NCBI GenBank assembly: GCA_020054055.1
Contig: JAGVLZ010000338.1
Coordinates: forward strand, 1-9,987
DNA length: 9,987 nucleotides
DNA from: Phycisphaerales bacterium
GTDB lineage: Bacteria > Planctomycetota > Phycisphaerae > Phycisphaerales > UBA1924
Direction of reading: 5' to 3'
The translations under genes and the position numbers were made by a program. Shown piece after piece: positions 1 through 6,347 of this stretch. The notes beneath the pieces are model-generated. The model was not told the DNA's origin. It ran no database searches and was given only the letters and a program-made list of their open reading frames with translations. Within the stretch, counting starts at the first letter, position 1, and every line of letters starts with the position of its first letter.

Positions 1-145
1 AGGGTGCTGCGGACGCGGGCGCGGCCGCCGAAGCAGGAGCGTTTGCCCTTCCACGCGCCCGACTCGCGGTCGAAGGGGGCGAGGCCGACGCCGATCCTGC
101 TCCGTGACGGCGTGCGACCGCCCAGGCACAAACGATCTGGCGCCG
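1..145 (-). pseudogene. IS110-family transposase, C-terminal remnant (frameshifted, runs off left edge)
   Basis: Read on the minus strand from about position 92 down to 1, the frame gives GVGLAPFDRESG, then GKRSCFGGRARVRSTL, with no stop. This matches the conserved C-terminal block of IS110/IS116-type (Transposase_20) DEDD transposases, whose usual form is V-G-[VL]-A-P-F-[ND]-R-[DE]-S-G followed by G-[KR]-R, G-G-R-A and V-R. The rest of the C-terminus lies beyond the left edge. Just upstream (134-145, minus) a different frame reads R-R-Q-I, the residues that normally lie directly before this block. Between them sits a 41-base segment (97-137) flanked by GATC at 93-96 and 134-137, which breaks the frame. 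Nothing upstream of 145 continues as transposase, so the copy looks inactive and truncated at both ends in this view. The family call is from motif recognition only; the insertion is an inference. Confidence 0.68.
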
Positions 146-187
146 ACCGCCGTCTATCGAACACGATTTCATCTGATTTGGGAACAT

Positions 188-215
188 ACAAGGCACGGAG
201 GGCACGGTGAAGAGG
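188..215 (+). repeat. Dispersed purine-rich repeat, left copy of inverted pair near lysS
   Basis: The stretch carries AGGCACGGAGGGCACGG and then GAAGAGG. It resembles, with mostly purine-to-purine changes, the reverse complement of 302-331 and the copy at 8811-8840. It is the most diverged of the four copies in the window. It begins about 40 bases after the transposase remnant ends and has no coding potential I would trust. Confidence 0.55.
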
Positions 216-301
216 CTGAAGAGGTGGGGAACAGATTGGACGGCGGGGATCCGGGATGACGGCGCTCGTTTTCAGCGAACCCGGTTCGAGCGCTATTCCA
301 T

Positions 302-331
302 TTCTTCTCTGTGTCTCTGTGCCTCTGTGGT
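302..331 (-). repeat. Dispersed purine-rich repeat, right (inverted) copy at the lysS start
   Basis: On the minus strand it reads ACCACAGAGGCACAGAG and then ACACAGAGAAG. Compared with the copy at 8811-8840 nearly all differences are G/A changes plus one gapped base. Its minus-strand translation (TTEAQRHREEM) is a phrase I recognise from spurious predicted proteins made from this kind of intergenic repeat. It faces the copy at 188-215 across an 86-base spacer, and its end supplies the GGTGAG lying upstream of the probable lysS start codon. Confidence 0.65.
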
Positions 332-346
332 GAGTCTTTTCCTACT

Positions 347-2074
347 ATGGCGGCCATGCAGATGAATGCGCCCCCGCCCGATGAATCGCCCGAGCAGTCC
401 GTTCACCGGCTGGAGGCTCAACGGCGCGCGAACCGCGACGCCATCGCCGCGCTCGGGCTTGATCCCTACGGCGGGCGGACGACGGGGTTGCGGACCATTG
501 CCGAAGCGCGCTCGAAATACGATGAGGAGGCGAACGCCGCGCACCAGGCGGCGGGGAAGACGCCGCCCGAGGAGTATGTCGATCGGCGGCCGGTGGTGAA
601 GGCCGCGGGGCGGATCGTGCTGAAGCGCGACGGCGGGAAGTTGATCTGGATGCAGATCAGAGATTGGACGAGCGGACCAAGGCCAGACCCAACGAGTGGT
701 GGTGATGAACTCGGCAGAGGATTTGGCCACGGCGCTGCCTCCGGATCGGGCGCGCCACCGGATTTTTCCTCTTGCGCGCCGGTTCTGGATCTTCAGATCG
801 CCGTCAGCCTCGCCGACGTGGCGGCTCCCGGCTTCGAGCTCGCGAAGGCCCTCGACCTCGGCGACCTCATCATCGTCTCCGGACCGATCATGAAGACCAA
901 GGCCGGAGAGGTCACGATCTGGGCTTCGAGGTTGGAAATGGCCTGCAAGAGCCTCGCGCCGCCCCCCGAGAAGTGGAAGGGGCTGAGCGATGTCGAGACC
1001 CGCTATCGGCGGCGGTACGTCGATCTATACGCGAATCCAGAGACGATGGCCGCGTTCATGCTGCGCTCGCGTCTCGCGTCATTGATCCGGCGCTTCCTTG
1101 AAAAGCGCGGCTTCATCGAGGTCGAGACGCCGACACTCCAGACGCAGGCGGGCGGGGCCGCGGCCAAGCCCTTCGAGACGCACCTCAACGCGCTGGGCAT
1201 CGACCTCTTCATGCGCATCGCGCCGGAGTTGTTCCTCAAGCGATTGCTGGTGGGGGGCATGCCCCGCGTCTTCGAGTGGTCGCGCAACTTCCGCAACGAG
1301 GGGATGGACAAAAGCCACAACCCCGAGTTCTCGATGGTCGAGTTGTACGAGGCCTTCGGCGACTACAGCACGATGATGGAACTGACGGAATCGCTCTTCC
1401 GCGAGTGCGCACGGGAAGTGGCCTCCCAGAAGCCGCCTCTGAAGGAGTCTTCGACTGAAGGGGCGGATGGTCGCGCGGGGCTCAAAATCCCCTTCGGCGA
1501 CTTGTCCATCGACTACGGACAGCCCTTTCTCCGCGTCACCTACTCCGAACTCTTCGAGCGCGCGCTGGGCTTTCCCATCACCGACTCGGCGCGCGTCGCG
1601 CAGGAAGCCAAGCGTCGCGGCCTCCCCGTCGCCTCGAAAACCGGCACACCACTCGACCCCATCCTCATCGTCAACGAACTCTTCGACATCGCCGAAGAGA
1701 CCATCGACCCCTCGCGCCCCACCTTCGTCCTCGACTACCCCACCCCCCTCTGTCCCCTCACGCGCCCGAAGAAGTCGAACCCCGCGGTCGCGGAGCGCTT
1801 CGAGCTCTTCGTCGGCGGCATGGAGATGGCCAACGCCTACACGGAACTGAACGACCCCGACATCCAGGAAGGGAAGTTCCGCGAGCAACTCGCGGGGATC
1901 GACGAGGAAGAATCGACCTTCCGCAACTTTGATGAGGACTTCATCTACGCGCTGAAAGTCGGCATGCCCCCCGCCGGGGGCCTGGGCATCGGCATCGACC
2001 GGATGATGATGGTCATGCTGAACCAGCGGACCATCCGCGACGTCATCCTCTTCCCGATGATGCGGCCGGTGTAG
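347..2074 (+). CDS. lysS: Lysyl-tRNA synthetase, class II
   Basis: Charges tRNA-Lys with lysine in the cytoplasm through a lysyl-adenylate. The protein is 575 residues from ATG 347. The N-terminal OB-fold anticodon-binding domain covers about residues 80-205 and leads into the catalytic domain at RYRRRYVDLYANP. Motif 1 is near FIEVETPTLQ (256-265), motif 2 is RNFRNEG with HNPEF (about 313-327), and motif 3 is GGLGIGIDR (544-552) before the terminal IRDVILFPMMRP. Bacterial LysRS is usually about 490-510 residues. The excess is mainly a Gly/Pro/Ser-rich segment of about 39 residues inside the OB fold (108-146; bases 668-784), plus a shorter one near 367-378. An in-frame GTG at 311 lies inside a dispersed repeat and is unlikely to be the start; ATGs at 356 and 362 are alternatives. 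A weak GGTGAG (329-334) is 12 bases before ATG 347. All three class II motifs are intact, so the enzyme should be active. Confidence 0.95.
   Translation: MAAMQMNAPPPDESPEQSVHRLEAQRRANRDAIAALGLDPYGGRTTGLRTIAEARSKYDEEANAAHQAAGKTPPEEYVDRRPVVKAAGRIVLKRDGGKLIWMQIRDWTSGPRPDPTSGGDELGRGFGHGAASGSGAPPDFSSCAPVLDLQIAVSLADVAAPGFELAKALDLGDLIIVSGPIMKTKAGEVTIWASRLEMACKSLAPPPEKWKGLSDVETRYRRRYVDLYANPETMAAFMLRSRLASLIRRFLEKRGFIEVETPTLQTQAGGAAAKPFETHLNALGIDLFMRIAPELFLKRLLVGGMPRVFEWSRNFRNEGMDKSHNPEFSMVELYEAFGDYSTMMELTESLFRECAREVASQKPPLKESSTEGADGRAGLKIPFGDLSIDYGQPFLRVTYSELFERALGFPITDSARVAQEAKRRGLPVASKTGTPLDPILIVNELFDIAEETIDPSRPTFVLDYPTPLCPLTRPKKSNPAVAERFELFVGGMEMANAYTELNDPDIQEGKFREQLAGIDEEESTFRNFDEDFIYALKVGMPPAGGLGIGIDRMMMVMLNQRTIRDVILFPMMRPV
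668..784 (+). other. Extra in-frame segment inside the lysS OB-fold domain
   Basis: Between the OB-fold strand ending MQIRDW and the next recognisable strand LDLQIAVSL, the protein carries about 39 residues rich in Gly, Pro, Ser and Ala (beginning TSGPRPDPTSGG, ending DFSSCAPV). Other bacterial LysRS proteins join these strands with a short turn. The segment keeps the frame (117 bases). It may be a loop expansion or an inserted repeat element; the sequence alone does not decide. Confidence 0.6.
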
Positions 2075-2113
2075 GGTTCGGGGCTTTCCATCGCCGTCTA
2101 CCATGTCCCAATC

Positions 2114-3307
2114 ATGATGCACCCCTCCACGCTCGCACTCGCGCTCATCATCACGCCCGCAATCGCCCAGCCCGCGGAAACCTCTCCCAACTGGCGCACC
2201 CTCGAAGCCCCGCTGCTCACCGGCCACATCCAACTCACCTTCCCCGAGCGGTTCGCGCGCGCGGGGGAGGCCTACTTTTCCCCCGACGCAGAGTGGATCA
2301 TCTTCCAGGCCATCCCCGCGCCCAAAGGCGATGAAACGCCGCCCAACATCTACGCGATGTACGTCGCCCAACTGAAGCACGATGCGCAGGTCGACGCCAT
2401 CGTGGGCATCGAAGAGCCGATCCTCCTCTCGCCGTCGTCGTCCGCGAACACCTGCGGCTTCTTCCACCCGAAGGACCGCGGGCGCGTCATCTTCGGCTCG
2501 ACCCTCACACTCCCCGCCGACAAGACTCCCGCCGGGTACCAGCGCGGCACCTCCTCCTACTCGTGGCAGTTCCCCGCCGAGATGGAGGTCGTCTCGATGA
2601 TCGTTCCGCCGATTTTCTACGGCGGAAAACCGAAACTCACGGAGGACATCGACTTCGGCGAGGGCGAGACCGAGCCGACGGCGCTCTGGACACGCGACGG
2701 CTACGACGCCGAGTGCGCCTACTCCCCAAACGGGCGATACATCGTGCATACCGAGGTCGATCCGACAACGAGCGACCCCGATCTTTTCGTCTTTGACACC
2801 ACCACGAAGAAGAGCCTCCCGCTCATCGTCGCCAAGGGCTACGACGGCGGCCCCTTCTTCTCACCCGATGGCTCGATGATCTGCTTCCGCTCCGACAGAC
2901 AGGGCAACGACCTGCTCCAGGTCTACATCGCGGAGCTGGCCTTCGCGGATGACGGATCGATCACGGGCGTGAAGAAGGAAAAGCCCGTCACGAACAACGA
3001 ACACGTCAACTGGGCTCCCTATTGGCATCCCTCTGGTGAGTTCCTCATCTACACGACCAGCGAACAGGGACACCAGAACTACGAGGTCTACGCGATCCAG
3101 CCGCCCATCGGGCTCTCCGCCGATGTGCTCCCCGCCGACCTGAAGAAACGGCGCATCACCAGCAGCGCCGGCTTCGACGGCTTGCCGGTCTTCTCGCCGA
3201 GCGGCGCGTCCATGATGTGGACCAGCCAGCGCGGCCCGAAACTCGAACACGAGCAACGACCTTCGAGCCAGTTGTGGATCGCGCGCGTCGGCGATGTGGC
3301 ACCCTAG
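2114..3307 (+). CDS. Secreted TolB-like beta-propeller protein (PD40/WD40-like repeats)
   Basis: A 397-residue protein with an N-terminal hydrophobic stretch ending AIAQ (residues 6-19), which suggests export to the periplasm or outside. The body carries at least five PD40-type blade motifs of the form F/Y-S-P-D/N-G followed by a beta strand: AYFSPDAEWIIF (53-64), CAYSPNGRYIV (201-211), FFSPDGSMICFRSDRQG (248-264), YWHPSGEFLIYTTSEQG (303-319) and VFSPSGASMMWTSQRG (359-374). A sixth, CGFFHPKDRG, begins at 114. These repeats are typical of the TolB C-terminal propeller and of many planctomycete surface proteins. I do not see the TolB N-terminal domain or a peptidase domain, so the role is probably binding or scaffolding and the ligand is unknown. 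It starts 39 bases after lysS in the same direction with no clear ribosome site. ATG 2114 and ATG 2117 are adjacent and cannot be told apart. Confidence 0.85.
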   Translation: MMHPSTLALALIITPAIAQPAETSPNWRTLEAPLLTGHIQLTFPERFARAGEAYFSPDAEWIIFQAIPAPKGDETPPNIYAMYVAQLKHDAQVDAIVGIEEPILLSPSSSANTCGFFHPKDRGRVIFGSTLTLPADKTPAGYQRGTSSYSWQFPAEMEVVSMIVPPIFYGGKPKLTEDIDFGEGETEPTALWTRDGYDAECAYSPNGRYIVHTEVDPTTSDPDLFVFDTTTKKSLPLIVAKGYDGGPFFSPDGSMICFRSDRQGNDLLQVYIAELAFADDGSITGVKKEKPVTNNEHVNWAPYWHPSGEFLIYTTSEQGHQNYEVYAIQPPIGLSADVLPADLKKRRITSSAGFDGLPVFSPSGASMMWTSQRGPKLEHEQRPSSQLWIARVGDVAP

Positions 3308-3340
3308 ACACGCCGTCCGCCCAAGGCTTATAGGGCTCTG

Positions 3341-3371
3341 TTCGTAAGGAATCCCCCCGATTCTTGGCGAA
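3341..3371 (+). terminator. Hairpin downstream of the TolB-like gene, possible terminator
   Basis: GAATC (3349-3353) pairs with GATTC (3359-3363) around a five-C loop. AA pairs with TT just outside with one bulged G, and TTCG (3341-3344) pairs with CGAA (3368-3371), giving 11 base pairs in all. It lies 34 bases after the stop codon. No T-run follows, so a classical intrinsic terminator is not shown; it could also act as an RNA-processing or regulatory element. Confidence 0.35.
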
Positions 3372-3390
3372 TATGACCGATCTCAATCGA

Positions 3391-3424
3391 ACTGTCTTGC
3401 GGACAGTCGTGGCGCGTTTACATT
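3391..3424 (+). promoter_or_regulatory. Inverted repeat with weak promoter-like elements upstream of the Lnt-like gene
   Basis: ACTGTC (3391-3396) and GACAGT (3402-3407) form a perfect six-base inverted repeat around TTGCG. TTGCGG (3397-3402) could serve as a -35 and TACATT (3419-3424) as a -10, with a 16-base spacer; both match the consensus only partly. If real, the inverted repeat would overlap the -35, as an operator does. It lies 60-90 bases before the start codon of the next gene. Confidence 0.25.
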
Positions 3425-3484
3425 GATTCTGTTCGCCCTCGAGCACAGGGATCAAGATCGCGAGGATCGGAAAAGAGTCACGAC

Positions 3485-5086
3485 ATGGAGTGGGTGGGGT
3501 CAACTTCGACCGGCATTAAGTCGTTTACCAGTTGGTCCCGATCGCCCATGTTGTTGGCGACGTCGTATGTCCTCTTGATTTACGCGTCTTTCGTCCAACC
3601 ACACGGCGAGTTCCTGGTTGTATTTGCCGTCGCGACTTTGTACCTGCTCCTGCGGTTGAGACTTTCGCTCCGAAGAGTGCTGCCCGCGGCGGCGCTCGCA
3701 GGATTCGGGCACGCTCTGGCAGTCAATACCTGGATGCTGGATACGGTGGATGAACTCGGTTTTTCTGGGCTCGTCATGTGGGGACTATTCGCGTGCGTCT
3801 GGACCGTGACGCTGACGCCCCTGCTCCTGGGGGCGCGCGGCGCTGCGCTGACCAAAAGAGTGCCGCTTCCACTCACCATGGGGACCGCGTTGGCGGGCCA
3901 CGAAGTGGTCCAGCGCTGGTTTGACGCCCCCGTGAACAGCCTGGCAGTTCCGCTGGCGGCGTGGCCGTTCACGATACAGTCGCTCGATATCGCCGGAACG
4001 GCTGGATTGGTGATCGCGGTGACGGGAGTTGTCGGATGCGGCGTTGAAGCGGCCGTCAACCAGAACCTCGGTAGGCGCGTGCGGTTCGCGATCGCGGGAA
4101 TGCTCGCCGCCGCATCGCTGGTTGCGTACAGCGCATGGAAATGGACCGATCTCGCTCACACTCCCGCATCAGAAACGAGGGCGCGGCTCGTTCAGACCTG
4201 GGATTCGGGTGACCCGCCAACCTCATGGGACGAACTCGGACGCTTGATCGATGGGCCAGCGGGTCCGCCGGGAGCATCGCGCCCAACCGTGACCGTACTC
4301 CCCGAGGCAACCCTCCCCCGTGAAGTGCTTGACCAGCAGACGGCGATCGAGCCATTGAGTCGCGTGGGAAACCCGAACGGGCCTGCCACCGTAGTGATTG
4401 CTGGAGCCGCTGTCCGCGAGCAAGCAGGGAAGGGTGACCGGCTCTTCAACAGCGTTGTGCTTCTTGGAAGCGATGGCGCGATCAACGGTCGCTACGACAA
4501 GCGTCGGCTTGTTGTGGCGGGCGAGCGGCCGGGTGTGTGGGGCTGGCTCCCCGGCGTCAGGATGCGGATGCCGATCGCCGGCGGGCTCACGCGGGGCACG
4601 CACGCCGTGGTGTGGCGCGTCGCCGGAAGGACGATCGCACCGTTGATCTGCTCGGAGATCGGCCTGCCGACTCTCGCTGCGGAGAGCCGACGGGCGGGTG
4701 CCGACATCATCGTGAATCCCTGCAACGACATGTGGTTCCCTCGGACCGGAGCGCCCCATCGTGCTTCAGCGGTGCTCCGGGCCGTTGAATTGCGGGTGAG
4801 CGTGCTGCGACCCGCAAACAAGGGAGAGACATTCGCGGTGGACCCGCTGGGGCGAGTGACTCGGCTGCACGCTGATCGCGCGGGAGTGCTCGACATCGAT
4901 CTGTCTCACCCGATTGAGAGGCCGCTTGCCGCCACTTTGATTGCGTTTGTCGAACCGGGCGTTCTGGCGCTCGCCTTGGGGTTGGTGCTGGCGGGTGTTC
5001 CGATCCAGAGAATCCCGCTTTGTCGTCCGAGGACTCAGCAATGTCTCGCCCGCGTGGGCGATTCAGGTTTTTCATCCGCGGCCTGA
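3485..5086 (+). CDS. lnt: Apolipoprotein N-acyltransferase-like membrane protein (nitrilase domain)
   Basis: Lnt transfers an acyl chain from phospholipid to the N-terminal cysteine of lipoproteins in the inner membrane. The protein has 533 residues. Hydrophobic segments fill about residues 20-220 (for example 24-56, 66-80, 94-117, 170-186, 200-215) and one lies at about 480-505, with a carbon-nitrogen hydrolase domain between them, as in Lnt. The likely catalytic triad is E274 (VLPEATLP), K339 (YDKRRLVVAGE) and C389 (APLICSEIG), followed by NDMWF (414-418), RAVELRVSVLRPANKG (432-447) and VDPLGRV. It is divergent: the usual WPE is LPE and the usual CYE is CSE. Third codon positions are less C/G-biased than in the neighbouring lysS and amidohydrolase genes. 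ATG 3485 lies after a GGA/AAGAG stretch; ATG 3548 is a poorer alternative because it would shorten the first membrane segment's flank. It could be a second Lnt paralogue with another substrate. Confidence 0.8.
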   Translation: MEWVGSTSTGIKSFTSWSRSPMLLATSYVLLIYASFVQPHGEFLVVFAVATLYLLLRLRLSLRRVLPAAALAGFGHALAVNTWMLDTVDELGFSGLVMWGLFACVWTVTLTPLLLGARGAALTKRVPLPLTMGTALAGHEVVQRWFDAPVNSLAVPLAAWPFTIQSLDIAGTAGLVIAVTGVVGCGVEAAVNQNLGRRVRFAIAGMLAAASLVAYSAWKWTDLAHTPASETRARLVQTWDSGDPPTSWDELGRLIDGPAGPPGASRPTVTVLPEATLPREVLDQQTAIEPLSRVGNPNGPATVVIAGAAVREQAGKGDRLFNSVVLLGSDGAINGRYDKRRLVVAGERPGVWGWLPGVRMRMPIAGGLTRGTHAVVWRVAGRTIAPLICSEIGLPTLAAESRRAGADIIVNPCNDMWFPRTGAPHRASAVLRAVELRVSVLRPANKGETFAVDPLGRVTRLHADRAGVLDIDLSHPIERPLAATLIAFVEPGVLALALGLVLAGVPIQRIPLCRPRTQQCLARVGDSGFSSAA

Positions 5087-5104
5087 CCGCCGCATCCCGA
5101 ACAC

Positions 5105-5113
5105 AGGAAGGAG
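5105..5113 (+). promoter_or_regulatory. Strong ribosome binding site for the CTERM protein
   Basis: AGGAAGGAG lies seven bases before ATG 5121. It decides the start: the open frame extends upstream to 4941 inside the Lnt-like gene, but only 5121 has both this site and a following signal peptide. It is the best such site in the window. Confidence 0.8.
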
Positions 5114-5120
5114 TCTCATC

Positions 5121-5816
5121 ATGCAGAGTTTCAGCCGTCAGATGATTGTCCCGATCGTGGTGTTGGCTTTGGCGTCGGCTTCCCCAGCCCTCGCCAACTT
5201 CAAGAGCAACATCAAAAACAGCGGCAACGGCAACTCCAACTCACAGGGGAGCAACAACGGAAACAACAACGGGAACAACAACAACATCAGCAGCAACAAC
5301 AACAACAAGACCAGCACCCCGCCGAGTTCCACCCAGCCGACCCAACCGCCCCCACCGCCCCCCCCCGCACCCCCCATCAAGGCGTACCACGGAATGATGG
5401 TGCCGATCGGAACCACGCAGGACCCGCAGTCCGCGGCGCAGGTGCTGCTCGACGGCTTCAACATCGTCACGAGCGGGGCGTCCATTTCTCCCGAGGCGGC
5501 GGCGAAAGCCGAATCGTTCCTGTCGGCGGCGCCGGGCATGGTGTGGATCGGGTGGGAGTGGACAGTTGACGCACAGCCCATCGCGGACCTGCAAATGATT
5601 CAGGAGATCGAAGTCTTCTTCCCGGTCGAGTTCCAGACTCCGACGCTTACCCCCCTCGGGACGGTGTTCGCAACGTTCGTCGGCGACAACCTTGAGGTTG
5701 TCTTCCCCGGCGCACGGGGCAATGGCAACATCAACGAAACTGCACCACTCGTGCCGACGCCGGGGGCTGGCCTGCTCGGGTGCATCGGCGCTCTTGCTTT
5801 GCGTCGCCGCCGCTGA
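5121..5816 (+). CDS. Secreted protein with Asn/Pro-rich linker and PEP-CTERM-like (PTPG) sorting tail
   Basis: A 231-residue protein. Residues 1-26 form a signal peptide (hydrophobic VPIVVLALASASPALA, cleavage probably after ALA). Residues 34-63 are dominated by Asn, Gly and Ser, and 66-86 by Pro, Thr and Gln, including a run of seven prolines; together they form a long flexible linker. Residues 87-205 are a compact domain, with YHGMMVPIG, WIGWEWTVD and IEVFFPVEFQTP, that I do not recognise. The C-terminus is VPTPG (211-215), a short hydrophobic stretch LLGCIGALAL, and RRRR, the three-part layout of PEP-CTERM-type signals handled by exosortase-like enzymes and common in planctomycetes. A cysteine (221) lies inside the hydrophobic stretch. 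It begins 34 bases after the Lnt-like gene and is probably cotranscribed with it; a strong terminator follows. The function of the middle domain is unknown. Confidence 0.85.
   Translation: MQSFSRQMIVPIVVLALASASPALANFKSNIKNSGNGNSNSQGSNNGNNNGNNNNISSNNNNKTSTPPSSTQPTQPPPPPPPAPPIKAYHGMMVPIGTTQDPQSAAQVLLDGFNIVTSGASISPEAAAKAESFLSAAPGMVWIGWEWTVDAQPIADLQMIQEIEVFFPVEFQTPTLTPLGTVFATFVGDNLEVVFPGARGNGNINETAPLVPTPGAGLLGCIGALALRRRR
5220..5309 (+). repeat. AAC-rich low-complexity tract coding for the Asn/Ser/Gly linker
   Basis: Imperfect repeats of AAC mixed with GGA, GGG and AGC codons encode residues 34-63 of the CTERM protein. The tract is far richer in A than the rest of the window and could change length by replication slippage. 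It is followed by a nine-C run (5358-5366) within the proline codons. Confidence 0.75.
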
Positions 5817-5836
5817 TCTCGGAATGAACTCCATCA

Positions 5837-5870
5837 CCGCGGCGCGGAACACCCGCGCCGCGGCTTTCAT
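5837..5870 (+). terminator. Strong intrinsic terminator after the CTERM protein
   Basis: CCGCGGCGCGG (5837-5847) and CCGCGCCGCGG (5853-5863) form a perfect 11-base-pair stem around the loop AACAC, followed by CTTTCATTTT on the plus strand. It starts 20 bases after the stop codon at 5816 and ends against the stop codon of the convergent thioredoxin gene. On the minus strand no T-run follows the stem, so it should act mainly on plus-strand transcription. Confidence 0.85.
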
Positions 5871-6340
5871 TTTGCAGGCTTCTTCTCGGCGTCCTTCCCC
5901 GCCTCCTCCAAGAACTTCAAAACCACCTCCGCGTCAAGCATCCCGATCGCCCCGCGGATGCGCTCGCCCCCCTTGATCACCGCCATCGCCGGCACTCCCG
6001 AGACCTTGAACTTCTTCGCCGCCGATCTCTGCTCGTCGATATCCACATAGGCCGGGATGAACCCCTCCTTCACCGTTTTCTCGACGCGCGGGTCCGAGAG
6101 CGCCCCCCGCTTGAACTGCTGACAAGGACGGCACCAGGTCGCGCTGAAGACCGCGAAGATCGGCTTGCCCTCCTTCATCGATCGCTCGGCGGCCTGCTCG
6201 TAGGTCAGCCCCTCCTCGAACATCCTGGGCATCGGGGCCTGCCCGCCCTTGGCACCCCCCATCGTGGCCCATGCGAGGACCATCAGCCCGAATATGAGCG
6301 CGAAGAATTGCAGTGCGCGGAATGGTGCGACGTTCGGCAT
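5867..6340 (-). CDS. Membrane-anchored or secreted thioredoxin-like protein
   Basis: A 157-residue thiol-disulfide oxidoreductase of the thioredoxin fold. Residues 9-26 (ALQFFALIFGLMVLAWAT) form an N-terminal membrane anchor or signal peptide, so the thioredoxin domain (about 42-150) probably faces the periplasm. The active site is WCRPC (C70 and C73) in FSATWCRPCQQF, and the cis-proline is P117 in SGVPAMAVIKGG, followed by GAIGMLDAE. The tail is Lys-rich. The longer open frame reaches 6523, but ATG 6340 is preceded by AGGAG seven bases away and gives a sensible signal peptide, so it is preferred. It is probably monocistronic: it converges on the CTERM gene and diverges from the PilZ gene. 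The exact partner (cytochrome maturation, lipoprotein folding or general disulfide exchange) cannot be told from sequence. Confidence 0.88.
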   Translation of the reverse strand: MPNVAPFRALQFFALIFGLMVLAWATMGGAKGGQAPMPRMFEEGLTYEQAAERSMKEGKPIFAVFSATWCRPCQQFKRGALSDPRVEKTVKEGFIPAYVDIDEQRSAAKKFKVSGVPAMAVIKGGERIRGAIGMLDAEVVLKFLEEAGKDAEKKPAK

Positions 6341-6347
6341 ACAAAGT

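Noticed and set aside
4..210. Open frame of 68 codons on the plus strand at the left edge
   Set aside because: It is antisense to the transposase remnant and rich in Arg and Pro without any recognisable motif.
293..730. Minus-strand open frame ending TTEAQRHREEME
   Set aside because: It overlaps the start of lysS on the opposite strand and its end is translated from a dispersed repeat, a known source of false predicted proteins.
2075..2113. Terminator between lysS and the TolB-like gene
   Set aside because: No stem-loop or T-run is visible in these 39 bases, so readthrough from lysS remains possible.
1079..2749. Open frame of 556 codons on the minus strand across lysS and the TolB-like gene
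   Set aside because: It lies opposite two clear genes, its protein is a monotonous mix of R, G, V, D and E, and it shows no domain. Its length follows from the strong GC bias at third codon positions.
5138..5870. Minus-strand open frames rich in Leu, Val and Gly opposite the CTERM gene
   Set aside because: They are complements of the AAC and CCN codon tracts; the plus-strand gene has a ribosome site, signal peptide and sorting tail.
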